From: Dryomyza anilis
Taxonomy: Eukaryota > Arthropoda > Insecta > Diptera > Dryomyzidae
Assembly: GCA_951804985.1 (NCBI GenBank)
Contig: OX638134.1
Coordinates: forward strand, 80,207,679-80,271,678
DNA length: 64,000 bases
Reading direction: 5' to 3'
Within the stretch, counting starts at the first letter, position 1, and each line of letters starts with the position of its first letter. Of this stretch, positions 44,780 through 56,398 are shown piece after piece. Both the position numbers and the translations under genes were made by a program. The notes below the pieces were generated by a model. The model was not told the origin of the DNA. It worked only from the letters and a program-made list of their open reading frames with translations, and did no database searches.

Positions 44780-46140
44780 AGTAAAAAAATTAATTTTGAG
44801 TGAAAAATTAAAATTTAAGTGAAAAATTAAGTTTTTAGTTAACAATTGAATTTTAAGTAAAACATTTAATTTTTTAGAAAAAAATTAATTTAGAGTCAAA
44901 AGTCGAATTATTAGTGAAAAATTGAATTTTTAGTGAAAATTTGAATTTTTAGTGAAAATTTGAATTTTTAGTGAAAATTTGAATTTTTAGTGAAAATTTG
45001 AATTTTTAGTGAAAATTTGAATTTTTAGTGAAAATTTGAATTCTTAGTGAAAATTTGAATATTTTGGAATTTTTAATGAAAAATTAAATTTTTAGTGAAA
45101 AGTTGAATTTTTAGTGAAAAATTGAATTTTTAGTGAAAAATTGAATTAATTGAATTTTTAGTGAAAAATTGAATTTTTAGTGAAAAATTGAACTTTTAGT
45201 GAAAAATTGAATTTTTAGTGAAAATTTGAATTTTTAGTGAAAAATTGAATTTTTAGTGAAAAATTGAATATTTACGTGAAAAATTGAATTTTTAGTGAAA
45301 AATTGAATTTTTAGTAAAAAATTGAATTTTTAGTGAAAAATTGAATTTTTAGTGAAAAATTGAATTTTTAGTGAAAAATTGAATTTTTAGTGAAAAATTG
45401 AATTTTTAGTGAAAAATTGAATTTTTAGTGAAAAATTGAATTTTTAATGAAATATTGAATTTTTAGTGAAAAATTGAATTTTTAGTGAAAAATTGAATTT
45501 TTAGTGAAAAATTGAATTTTTAGTGAAAAATTGAATTTATAGTGAAAAATTGAATTTTTAGTGAAAAATTGAATTTTTAGTGAAAAATTGAATTTTTAGT
45601 GAAAAATTGAATTTTTAGTGAAAAATTGAATTTTTAGTGAAAATTTGAATTTTTAGTGAAAATTTGAATTTTTAGTGAAAATTTGAATTTTTAGTGAAAA
45701 ATTGAATTTTTAGTGAAAAATTGAATTTATAGTGAAAATATTTAGTTAACATTTGAATTTTTAGTTAAAATTTGAATTTTTAGTTAAAATTTGAATTTTG
45801 AGTGAAAATTTGAATTTTTAGTGAAAATTTGAATTTTTAGTTAAAATTTGAACTTTGAGTGAAAATTTGAATTTTTATTGAAAATTTGAATTTTTAGTAA
45901 AAATTTGAATTTTTAGTGAAAATTAGAATTTTAAGTAAAAAATTGAATTTTTGTGAAAAAATTTGAATTTTTAGTGAAAAATTGAATTTCTAGTGAAAAA
46001 TTGAATTTTTAGTGAAAATTTGAATTTTTAGTTAAAATTTAAATTTTTAGTTAAAATTTGTGTGAAAAATTGATTTTTTGGAATTTTGAGTGAAAAGGTT
46101 AATTTTAAGTGAACATTTTTTATTTTGTGAAAAACTGTTT
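44780..46140. repeat. Highly regular 19-bp minisatellite, GAAAAATTGAATTTTTAGT
   Basis: About 65-70 tandem units. Long runs are almost identical (45110-45720), with a GAAAATTTGAATTTTTAGT sub-variant at 44935-45055 and 45630-45700. The ends are more diverged than the middle, as expected from recent internal amplification. No coding capacity. Confidence 0.95.
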
Positions 46141-49100
46141 TGTTGTTGTTGTGAAAAATTAAAATTATTATTAATATTTACTTTTAAATTTTAGTATTTT
46201 AATTAAATAATAAATAGAATTCTCAAATCCATTTTTGGTATTTCCGAAAATCCACAAATATAGTCACTTCCTGTTATTCTTGCTTACCAACAAATGCTAT
46301 GGCTTCAGACATACATCTAATTAACAGTGCACTGCATTCTCTAATTTAACCAAATAAAAAGTTTTTATTACAATTCCAATTAGCAGACTCGTTAAAATAT
46401 GAATATTGTTCATTTTCTCTTTTAAACTACCATGCCTCACATATTAACTACAATACTTCCGACTGCATCTAATAATACCAACTTCCTTTTCACGACTTCT
46501 GCTTTATGTTGCTTTCTAAGCCTAAACATCATGCAATTCTCACAAAACTTTTACCATGTCTTTCAATGCCATGTTCCATGTCCCATCATTACCTCGTTGT
46601 AAATCAGCTACTACTGATATTACTACCGAACAACCAAATGTTTTCATCATATCTTCAATATATATATAGTGTGCCGGTATGTTTACCAATAATATAATCA
46701 CAGTTTTTATCGTCTTGTTTATGAGTTCAACCGATCGTCAACGGATCGTCAACGAACTCTGACGCAACTCAAAACGGTTTGAGTTATACCCATCACCTGC
46801 AGCTACTTTTACTGTTTGTTGCAGTTCTGGTTTCGCCCCAAATGAAATGCTAAACATATTCATTGGAAATCAACATTATTATCGTCATCACCATCATCAT
46901 CATTATTGTCATCAACATCATCAGTATTATCGCCAGCATCGTTTAGGTCGTTCGTTCGGTCGACCGACTCAATGGATGGCTGGCTGGAAACGCCCTTCGT
47001 TGGCACACATTTTGAGCTTAAATTATGTAAATTTTCGAAAAGTGTTATTATTATAAAATGCTTTCTTCTTCCTCGTTATTGTGGGCTCTTTATGCCTTTC
47101 TTATGCATTTTGTCTACGTTTTGTTGTATTTTCAAAGCAAAAGTTTCTCAGGCAAGTTATAAATTGTCCATAACAATTAATATAATCGAACGTAAATGAT
47201 AAAATACATTTTAATTCATTAGCTTAAATGAGTTCATTATTCTTTTTTCCATTATTTAAAATAGCGTCCAAGAAGATTAACAAATTCTGATTTAAATAAT
47301 TGTGGGAATTTGTGGATATATGGAGTTAAAGAGTAAATAGAATTATGTGAAATAAATAAAAATTGAAATTTTACTAAACATTCAATTTTTAATTAAAAAT
47401 TAAATTATCCCCAAAACAATAAAAATTCATATAAGATATTCCCAATCCAAGTACATATTTCAAAATTGAATTCCTCCACTTCGCTGTCATTTATAATACT
47501 TGAACACTTCAAAAAAACACAGATTTACCGATAAACGCGCTTATCTTCGTCTAATAATACCTGCTTTAACACTTTTTCCCGCACCTTTCCCACATTTCTG
47601 GTATGTACCTCCCGTATAACATGTGTGGTTACGTGCCTCGAGTTATGCAATCATTTTTCAAGACTTTGCTTCTATCATGTTTTTCTTTGAAAAGTTTTTC
47701 TTCATCTATCTAACTGCGTTTATCGGTTTTATCTGTTTGTTTGCTTTATAATCGGATTACCGCACGTTTCATTCATGTTCCACTCGGTTTTCCAATTCAA
47801 TCTCAAATGTTTTTCCAGTTCTATGTGTTTTTTGTTGTTGTACCTATCATTGTCAACTTAACAACACTTTGGCAACAAATATAAAAAGTTGAAATGAATT
47901 TCAATTGAATTGAATTCAATTTGAGTTAAAAATCTCCAAATTTGTTAACAGATACCTTTGGGCCCTCGGGGGGCCGCTTTGCTGATGGCTCTTGATTGCA
48001 TTGGAAAATTTTATTAAATGTTTTCTGTTTTGAGTTGTTTATTGTGGGGGGGGTTTGTATTTTCTAGCCAGAAATATGATATTTTTGTGGAATTTCTGTG
48101 CTTTTTCAGTAGGTTAATCTTTAACATCAAATGAGGGTCAATTTTGTTTTATGTTGTTTGGTATTTAATTGGAAATCGATCAAATTTCAAATGACAAATA
48201 TGAAATGTTGTTTCTTGAAACACTTTCAATAGAACTTAGCCATGACCTGGGCGTTTGTCAGTTAGATGTCGGCTCTCTTCCAAAAGAGTATATCGAAAAA
48301 ACCTTCTAGAAATGTTTTGTTTTTAAATTTTTAAAAGAGATTTGTTTTGATTTTGATAATTTAGAATGTAGTAATGAATTTTTTGTATTTCATACTTTTG
48401 AAGAAAATATATATTTTAATAAAAAAAAAATAAATAAATGAACCTAAACTTTCGGATTTTATGGTCAAAATATTAATTTTGGACGACCACAAATCTTCGA
48501 ATGATTACGAAATTAAATTATTAAATATAAATATCTATAACAGGGGTCGATAAGTAATTTTAAATGGGTTCCGGATACTGTTGAAAAATTTTATCGATGT
48601 CCAGAAAAAAAATGATTATTATTTTGTATATAATCCTCCCTAATCAATCATATAAAATAATAGACTTCTTATAAACCCTCCATAGCATACAAATTAAAAA
48701 GTAAAATAATTTAGTATGCAAAAAAATGTTACCCGAGCGCAATATCTTTAAAACTTATGCAGATATTAGAACTCAATGTAAATAAACCCAATTTGTAAAT
48801 TCACAAATTTTCAGAAGTTCAAAATTTTCAATTACGCAGACCTTTAATAAAAAAATAAGGATAACAAGAAAAAAATATTGTTTTATATATATATGTAATA
48901 AAATTCAAAAACAAAAAAAGTTCAACTTTGGCTTACTATACAGCTAAATCTAATCTGTATCTTCTTAATTTCCAATCAAAAATAAATCGCGTTCAAAAAT
49001 ATTCACTACATCAAAAGATACAGAGTTTTGACCGATGAAAAACGTTTCTGAAGCACTGAGCGCCGGTCTGGATCAGTGTTTTATAGTTCAAGGTTGGACC

Positions 49101-49189
49101 TTTCGTCTGTTCCGGCTCTATGCTATTCCTCAATATTTTATTTAGAAGAATAGTCTTAGTGGAGATTAGTATAGGGTAGTTTTGTCCGG
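46141..49189. other. No gene identified over about 3 kb
   Basis: Includes TATTATCGTCATCACCATCA-type repeats near 46875-46930 (source of a His-rich frame) and a G-rich GGGCCCTCGGGGGGCCGC patch near 47960. Overlapping plus frames at 46847-47199 have no splice support. 48540-49190 is A+T-rich. Confidence 0.4.
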
Positions 49190-49510
49190 TGAAATTTTTG
49201 TCTCTTATCTCTGGGAAGTATTGTCTCGTGGAAGTTTCCAACGGGGAGATGGTATTGCCTCGTGACTGTTTGTATCGAGTTTGTATCTATGAGTATTGTC
49301 CCGGGGTAATAAAGACTCGGGGCTGTAGCGTCTAGGAAATGTATTATTTCAGGAATGGATTATTGTCTTTGGGAAGTATTGTATCGCTGAAGTACTGTTT
49401 CGGGGCTGCATTGTGTCAGGGATGTTAGTCTCTAGAATATATTTTCTCGGGGAAGAATTTGTCTTGTGGAATATTGTATCGGCTATGTATTTTCTCAGGG
49501 AAGTACTTTA
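49190..49510. repeat. Short GGGAAGTATTGTCTCG array
   Basis: Units such as GGGAAGTATTGTCTCGTGGA and GGGAAGTATTGTATCG belong to the same short-period family as 22.3-26.2 kb, here about 300 bp long and degenerate. Confidence 0.75.
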
Positions 49511-49604
49511 ATATTAACTATTTATTAATATTTTCACAAAAAAATTAAATTTTCACAAAACATTTCATATTTTCATAAACAAATATTATAAACATCCCGT
49601 ATAC

Positions 49605-49815
49605 CAAACTGTTTCGATATCGCAACGAAAATGTTGCGAAATGTCGATGAATTTTTCCGATATCGAAGCCATTTCTCTCAATGATAATATAGGAAAATTC
49701 CTACCAAAATGGTAGGTCGATATCGAACCGAGATAATAAAGGTTTCTCATTACGAGAATTATTTCAGAATCGAACCGTTCTAGAAGCTCTTGACGACAGA
49801 ATGGGGCTTTCTGAT
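49605..49815. repeat. Single diverged CGATATCG-rich block
   Basis: GTTTCGATATCGCAACGAAA, TTTTCCGATATCGAAGCC and GGTCGATATCGAACCGAGA share vocabulary with the duplicated block at 28.6-29.7 kb. Alignment is only piecemeal. Confidence 0.5.
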
Positions 49816-50332
49816 TGGTTTAAATAAATTGGTTTAAATAAATGCGTCAAAAAATCAAAAAAAAATTTCTTTACCTATCTCTATCTCTCTATTTTTTTAT
49901 TATGTCCTTCGCATCATGGGTCCGCTCCATCGCATTAATATATATTTTTTTATTCTATTGAATTTAATTTCGTAACACAATTACTAACCATCATCATTAT
50001 TTTACATTGCATTTTATTTTCTATCTGGTGCTCCTACTGGGTACTCTATATAAATTTGTCGTATATTAATTTCATATTCAATTTCAATTTAAGCAAAATA
50101 GTTTTCGAAAATGAGTCTACGAACTTAGCATGTGTTTACATTTTTTTTTTATTTCTGTACGAAAATATTTCTGACATCGAAAATAAAAATAAATAAAAAA
50201 TTAAAATTCAAAGCTCACTATTTTCATACATTTATTTTTAATGAAATAAAGTGAAATTAACATAAAAATATAGAAAAATATAGTCTACTCTATTTATTTT
50301 AAACAAAAGTAAATACAGCCACAAAGAAAAGG

Positions 50333-50776
50333 TCACTGGACACCTGTTGACCTTATTTTTAAATTTGGAAACGAGTCGCAATCATGAGTTCTAACATTTA
50401 TTAACAAAGAAACGAAAATCGTTGCTTTTATAATAATGAAATTGACCCAATTCTTACGGATACTGATATTACTTGAACGCAAAAGGGTATTCCAACTGTT
50501 CGGATCCAGCAGACATGTACCTGAAAGGAGGTACAACTGAATGCGAAAATCTTTAAAAATTAGTTTCGATATAACAATTAGATCAATGTTTTTTTCTCGT
50601 AGACATTTCAGAAAACTTCTAAACAATTGAATACAAAAATCATTAAAAATTAGTTTCGATATAATAAAGAGATCGATTTTTTTATCGAAGCCACTTCGAG
50701 AATTGTTCGATAAACTGGAGGCTCCGAGTCGTGGTATACTGGAATTCATAATATCATAAAAAATGCATATAGTCAT
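50333..50776 (-). other. 147-codon minus-strand open frame containing a tandem duplication; doubtful gene
   Basis: The frame contains two similar stretches, KKIDLFIISKLIFNDFCIQL and KNIDLIVISKLIFKDFRIQL, reflecting a DNA duplication of about 96-100 bp (50530-50720; shared AAAAATTAGTTTCGATATAA). Composition is Ile/Leu/Asn/Ser-rich as in A+T-rich random DNA. No domain, signal peptide or splice context is recognised. I regard it as a chance frame through a small duplication, but it is the longest host-like frame outside the transposons on the right side. Confidence 0.25.
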
Positions 50777-50779
50777 TAA

Positions 50780-51300
50780 AAATTCATTTATTCATAAAAA
50801 TTTATATATTCATATATATATTAAAAATTAAATCATTTTCATTAATAATTCATATTTTCATTAAAAATTCATAATTTTATCAAAAATTCATATTTTAACG
50901 AAAAATCCATATTTTTACAAAAAAATTCATGTTTTAACGAAAAATCCATATTTTTACAAAAAAAATCATATTTTCACGAAAAAATCATATATCACGAAAA
51001 ATATATATTTTCACGAAAATTCATATTTCCACGAAAAAAATCATATATCACGAAAAATTTATATTTTCACGAAAAATACATTTTTTTCATGAAAAAATAA
51101 TATTTTCACGAAAAAATCATCTTCACGAAAATTCATATTTTCACGAAAAATTCATATTTTCATAAAAAAATCATATTTTCATAAAAAAAAATTATATGTT
51201 CATGAAAAATTTACATTTTCATTAATTATTTATCTTTTCATTAAAAATTCATTTTTATCATAATTAAAATGTTTACTAAAAATTCAGGGAACTTTTTTTA
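50780..51300. repeat. 19-bp minisatellite, AAAAATTCATATTTTCACG type
   Basis: Units of about 19 bp, CGAAAAATTCATATTTTCA, with frequent one-base indels. Same unit length and near-palindromic layout as the AAAAATTGAATTTTT arrays but a different sequence, perhaps a distant relative. Confidence 0.82.
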
Positions 51301-51649
51301 GTGAAATAAAATAGTATTTTTTTTTCAAATTGTATTTTAAATATGAATTTTTCTTTATATCGTCGTTGTAGAACGAAAAATCACCAAATACATTTTCAAA
51401 ATGCCAAAAATTCATTTACAAAAATCTTTATATATCTGTGAATTATTAATCGATGATTTCAATTTTTTTTATCACATGGTAAGAAAATGTTAATCTATCA
51501 ATTGATATTTCCACTTTTTACTTTTTATAATATTAACTAGCTGGACCCGTGCACGACTCGTGCCAAGATTTTGTGAATTTATAGATATAAAGCGATTTTA
51601 TTAATATAAAAAAACATTATTATTATTTTTTATATCAAGGGCCCGTGCT

Positions 51650-51768
51650 TCCCAGTAGAAATCTTCGCCGTAAAATTCTTCCCCGTAGAACGCTTTACCG
51701 TAGAATTCTTCCCGGTAGAACTCTTCCCCGTAGAATTCATCCCCGTAGAATATTTCCCAGTAAAAGTT
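51650..51768. repeat. 16-bp minisatellite CCCCGTAGAATTCTTC
   Basis: Seven to eight units in about 120 bp, inside the 51357-52577 element; the complement GAAGAATTCTACGGGG resembles the GGGAAGAATTGTCT families. Confidence 0.85.
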
Positions 51769-51769
51769 T

Positions 51770-52312
51770 TAGTGTAGTTAGTTTTAATGTGGTGAGTTTT
51801 AGTGTGTTAAATTTTTAGTTTAGTGAATTTTTAGTGTGGTGAGTTTAGTGTGGTGTGTTTTAGTGTGTGAGTTGTGGTGTAGTGAGTTTTAGTGTAGTGA
51901 GTTATAGTGTGGTGAATTTTTAGTGTAGTGAGTTTTAGTGTGGTGAGTTTTATTGTGGTGAGTTTTAGTGCGGTGAGTTTTAGTGTGGTGAATTTTAGTG
52001 TGGTAAGTTTCGGTTTCGGTGTGGTGAGTTGTTAGTATGGTGAGTTTTAGTGTGGTGAGTTTTAGTGTGGTGAATTTTTAGTTGGTGAGTTTTAGTGTGG
52101 TGAGCTTTATTGTGGTGAGTTTTAGTGTGGTGAATTTTAGAGTAGTTAATTTTTGTGTGGTGAGTTTTAGTGTAGTGAGTTTTGGTGTGGTGAGTTTTAG
52201 TATGGTGAATTTTTAGTGTGGTGAGTTTTAGCGTGGTGAGTTTTATTGTGGTGAGTTTTAGTGTGGTGAGTTTTAGTGTGGTGAGCTTTAGTGTGGTGAA
52301 TTTTAGTTTTTG
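51770..52312. repeat. 15-bp minisatellite GTGTGGTGAGTTTTA
   Basis: About 35 units of GTGTGGTGAGTTTTA with variants (GTGTAGTGAGTTTTA, GTGTGGTGAATTTTTA). Because 15 is a multiple of three, the minus strand stays open and reads (TKTHH)n; that 107-codon frame is not a gene. Confidence 0.93.
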
Positions 52313-52577
52313 TTTCATCTTTTTAGATTGTGTATGTGCTGAGTAATGTCGTTTTCAAAGTTTAGGTTGTATGGGTGGTACCACACCCCTTTGTCCAATC
52401 CCGCCCATATATATATATGGCATTTTCAGTTAAATCGGTTCAGCGGTTTAGACGTGATGCTGGAACAAACAGACAGACAGACGGACCAAGAGTTTTATAT
52501 ATATAAATCAACAAACTCGAAATTTAAGTTTTTCATAACAATGTATTTGGTGACTTTTCGTTCTACAACGACGATAT

Positions 52578-53619
52578 ATTTTGTATAAATTAAATATGTA
52601 AAAAAAATAATTATAGAATTTCGTGATAAAAATAAGTTTATAACATTTTGTGAACATAATAAATTTAGTAAAATTTATTTTTCTAAATTTGAAAAATAGT
52701 ATTCCCCCCAATTAAATAAATAAATTATTTCAAGATATTAAACTCAATGTCTCTTGATGCGAAGAACACCACACACATGCCCATAAAATGGTAACTAAAT
52801 CCAGCAATAATTATACAAACAATGAAACAATAATAAAAATAATAAAAATAACAAAAGCAATAAAATACCAACAACTGTTTATGAATAAACATAACAAATT
52901 AAATGAATAAAGTACAGAAAAAAATAAACAAATACCAACATTCATGACAACCCACAAATGCAATATAATAAAATTAAAAGCGACCAAGAAGTATAAAACA
53001 AAAACTATAAAAAAGAAAAAAAAACTGTGACCACTAATGTTAGTGGCCCCCAAAGGACGGGGATCGGAACCGCGCGCTCAATCGTATGCAACATGCAGGC
53101 GCCGCATAGCACCAACCACTTGTTGTTGCTGTGATTAAACACACCTCGCAGAGACATGACGCGAGGGAGACCAAACAACCGACCGACCGACCGACCGATA
53201 TAACCTGAGGTGAGTGGAGGTGAGCTACATATGCAGTGAACGACACATATGCAAAGAGCCAGAAGTAGGGTCATTCGTGGTATCCAACGTCTTTGAAATG
53301 CAATTCGGAATAATTTTGCCACAAATTAAAGCATGAGTGGGTTTCACAAGCAACACGAGTCGCCATTGAGTAGGGTATTAAGCTAAATAAAACAAAAAGA
53401 AAAACGTAAAAAAAAAAAACAAACAAATGTAGGGGGCACACGGTTCTTGAACACACGGTTCATGGACTCTATAGGGGGTCAATTTAAATTAAACGTAGAA
53501 AACATTGAGAAATATGCTTTGAGAAAAAAATGAAGAAATTCAAAAGAACACAGTGCAACAAAATTAACTTTTTTTTTAATATTTGTCTCTTTAGCTAATT
53601 TGAATATTAATTCGCGACA
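52578..53619. other. GC-richer island at 53035-53290, no confident gene
   Basis: 53035-53290 is distinctly GC-richer, with GCCCCCAAAGGACGGGGATCG, GCAGGCGCCGC, a (CCGA)n tract near 53175 and a perfect plus-strand donor-like CCTGAG|GTGAGT near 53205. The minus frame 53005-53322 contains a signal-peptide-like MTLLLALCICVVHCICSS but then reads through the (CCGA)n tract. It may be an untranslated first exon or a regulatory element; neither is proven. Confidence 0.3.
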
Positions 53620-54170
53620 ATCTTGAACTGTAACAAAAATTCAGAAACGGTTATATGGATTTTTGAATAGTCATATCGTGTTCAAAAATGGCCGAACAGA
53701 ATAAAGAATAGTCAAATTGAATTCAGAAGATTCAAACGTATTCAGTAACGGTCAAATAGAATTCAGAATAATCCAATTAAACTCAGAGAGATACAAATTG
53801 AATTCAGAAGCTGTCAAATTGAATTCAAAAAGGGACAATTTGAATTTCAAAATAGACAAATGGAATTCATAATAGTCAAATTGAATTTATAAAGGATAAT
53901 TTGAATTTGTAAATTGGTAAATGAGATTCAGAAAAGTTAAATTTAAATCAAAAACGATCATACGGAATTAAGAATAATCAAATTCCATTCAGAAAGTATT
54001 AAAAGAACTCCGAATCGATCAAATGGAATTAAGAATAATCAAATTAAATTCAGAATATATCAAATGAACTCCGAATCGGTCAAATAGTATCAGAAAGGTA
54101 TATTGAATTCCGAATGAGCTAATGGAATTTCTAATGCGAAAATAAAATTCAGATATTTGCCGGTTTCGGT
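53620..54170. repeat. Degenerate 20-22-bp repeat GTCAAATTGAATTCAGAA
   Basis: GAATTCAGAA followed by TNGTCAAAT recurs about every 20-24 bp with many substitutions, e.g. 53720-53840 and 53990-54110. It contains many GAATTC words. Confidence 0.75.
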
Positions 54171-54222
54171 TTGAATATTATAATGAAACAAATCTCCAAA
54201 TTTCCGAATTCTATCTGGACAT

Positions 54223-54547
54223 AATAATGTATAGAACTACGGCCGAGTTCTCTCACCATTTTAGCTTTTAGCTGTGCTTATTATATTTGTACTCAAATTG
54301 GTGGGACCTACACAGTTTATTGCCGAATCCGAACGACGAGTGAGAGCTTTTCATAGACAATGTTTTACTCTCGTATGTTTGCCATTCACTGCCGAGAGGT
54401 AGCGTCGCATAGAAAAATGTTTTCTATGAAAAAAATGTTGGCAGTCGCTGGGGATCGAGCGGCGGACCTTTCGGCTCGTGTTCGAACGCACCAGCGACTT
54501 TTTGCTCGCAGTGCAACGCACTAACTAGACGAGCTACCAAAGCTACT
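54223..54547 (-). mobile_element. SINE copy with a rearranged head and a 12-bp target duplication
   Basis: Minus-strand copy; flanks CTATCTGGACAT (54211-54222) and CTATTTGGACAT (54548-54559), one mismatch. The body is complete. Between the B-box-like region and the A-box-like region there is extra sequence (GTGTTCGAACGCACCAGCGA) that looks like a second, altered piece of the head, so the tRNA part is longer than usual. Confidence 0.88.
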
Positions 54548-54966
54548 CTATTTGGACATGGTCAGTAATAATTTCAAATCAAAAGATCGAATAATTTCCT
54601 CGAAATCTCGAAACAGTCTCGAAGCGATATCGATCGAATGGCAGACTGGGTGAAACTAAGCATTAAAACTAGAGATGGGCATGCGAGTGACGGACCCAAT
54701 TCTCGAAATCGTACTGGATAAGAAAATACTTTCCTGATTCTCGAATGAAATAGAAACTAAACATTCTTGAGTACAGTAAAAAATTAGTCGCTCGAAAATT
54801 TCGATTTAGCAACGAATGAAACAAAGTGAAACGCGAAAATTGTCCTTTTCAAAACCGAATATTTCATTCAAACAAGGAGCTACAAACCAATTACCTAATA
54901 ATTTAATTAATTGGTAATTTAAAATAAATCAATATTATTTTTTTTACTTAAATTTTATTTACACCC

Positions 54967-55740
54967 CCCCAGACAAAATTTTTGGCATTGTCGAGACAGT
55001 TCAGAAACATTTTCTAGACATATTTCAAACAGACAAAGGCGGAGTTTTTATCAAAGGCTGTCTGTTTTCTGCCCATTTCCAAAATATGACGTGAATCTAA
55101 CATAAAAATGCCATCAAATTTAACAACCTGCAATACATTTCCCAAAATATTCTATATATCTGTGTGTTTGCCGGAAATATGCCCGGAATATTCCAGAAAA
55201 ATACTAAACATTTTGTCTCGAGCACCCCAGACAAAATTTTTTGCAGGGTCGAGGCAATTTTGAAACATATGTTCGACATATTTCAAACAGACACGAGGCG
55301 GAGTTTGTATCAACAGCCCCAGACAAAATTTATGGCAGGGTCGAGGCAGTTAAGAAACATTTCCTCGACATATATCAAATAGACAAAAGCGGAGTTTGTA
55401 TCAAAAACTGTCTGTTTTCTGCCCGTACCCCAAATATGGCGTGAATCTGCCATCAAAATTCCACAAAAATTTACAACCTGCTATACACTTTCCAAAATAT
55501 TCCATTTATCTGCGTATTTGCCGGAATTATGTCCGAAATATTCCACAAAAATGCCAAAAATTTTGTCTCGGGACTGTGTATTTTCTGTCCATTCTCCAAA
55601 TATGCCGTGAATCTGCCATTAAAATTCCACAAAATGTTACAACCTGCTATACACTTTCCAAAATATTCCATTTATCTGTGTGTTGGTCGAAAATATGCCC
55701 GAAATATTCCTGAAAAATATTCCTGAAAAATGCCAAAAAT
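54967..55740 (+). repeat. Three to four units of the dispersed 260-bp repeat
   Basis: CCAGACAAAATTTTTGGCA begins at 54969, again near 55226 and 55319. A further partial unit starts after TTTTGTCTCGGGACTGTG near 55562. The second unit is cut short after GGAGTTTGTATCAACAG, where the third begins. Internal blocks are as at 13336. Open frames on both strands are repeat-derived. Confidence 0.88.
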
Positions 55741-55764
55741 TTTGTCTGGCGCTGTTAATCTTTA

Positions 55765-56065
55765 TTTTTGTTTTTTTTTTCAAATTAACCAATGCCCATC
55801 TTTTCATCAAATGCACAGTGTTCATCGTAGGAAAGGATTATAGGGTAAAGGGAGCGGAAAGATGAAGTAGTGTCATCGGTGGATATTTCTTTTGTATTTC
55901 CCAATATTAAAAATTGTCGGGAAATACAGACGTAGGGAAATTATTCCACAAATGTATCGAGCGACTGAAGAACGAATTATCTCTTTAGTTAATGGTTCTG
56001 TTGAGAATCGATTGGAGTACGTAGGGGACTTGGTGCGATGCCCTAGTCGAACGAGAATGATTTTT
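55765..56065 (-). mobile_element. 5'-truncated copy of the non-LTR retrotransposon (3' end)
   Basis: Matches the last about 300 bp of the element at 58685-62213. A T-rich stretch on the plus strand (the poly(A) end) is followed by CAAATTAACCAATGCCCATC, ATGCACAGTGTTCATCGTA, ATTATTCCACAAATGTATCG, GCGACTGAAGAACGAATT and GATGCCCTAGTCGAACGAGA. It covers the C-terminal coding part and the 3' UTR. It differs at many positions, so it is an older copy. Confidence 0.88.
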
Positions 56066-56118
56066 AAAAATTAAAAGTTTTTAAAATAGATGCTATCGAA
56101 GTAAAATATCGTTCAGGT

Positions 56119-56398
56119 ATTGGCGCTACAGTCCGGAAGAAATTAGGCCGAGCTCCCTCACCACTTTGTGCTGTGCGTGTACGCAAAGTGGTGGGACCTA
56201 CAGTTTAATGCCGAAACCGAACGGCGGATGAGAGCTTTTCATAGGCAATGCTTTACTTTCGTAGGTTTGCTATTTACTGTCGAGAGGTAGCGCGGCATAG
56301 GAAAATGTTTTCTATGAAAAGATGTTATTAACCCCAGTCCAGGCTTGAACCAGGGACCTTTCGGCTCGTAGTCCAACGCACTAACCACTGAGTTACCG
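56119..56398 (-). mobile_element. tRNA-derived SINE, nearly complete, tail missing
   Basis: Minus-strand copy from GCGCTACAGTCC to the head CGGTAACTCAGTGGTTAG (complement of CTAACCACTGAGTTACCG). B-box-like GGTTCAAGCCTGG is intact. There is no TTA-rich tail at the left and no obvious target duplication. Confidence 0.88.

Larger units (their letters stand above)
51357..52577. mobile_element. MITE with ATATCGTCGTTGTAGAACGA termini, expanded to 1.2 kb
   Basis: Left 51357 ATATCGTCGTTGTAGAACGA continuing AAAAATCACCAAATACATT; right end is its complement with one change. The 249-bp element at 19491 has the same termini. The interior here includes an AACTAGCTGGACCCGTGCAC segment (51537), a 16-bp and a 15-bp minisatellite, and a right part with CGGTTCAGCGGTTTAGACG and AACAGACAGACAGACGGACC ending in TATATATATAAA. 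That last segment looks like the end of a separate inserted element. No transposase. Confidence 0.8.

Noticed and set aside
46847..47199. His-rich and hydrophobic overlapping ORFs
   Set aside because: The His run comes from CATCATCAC-type repeats; no splice sites or conserved residues support coding.
51995..52318. 107-codon minus-strand frame rich in Thr, Lys and His
   Set aside because: It is a direct translation of the 15-bp minisatellite; 15 is divisible by three, so the frame stays open automatically.
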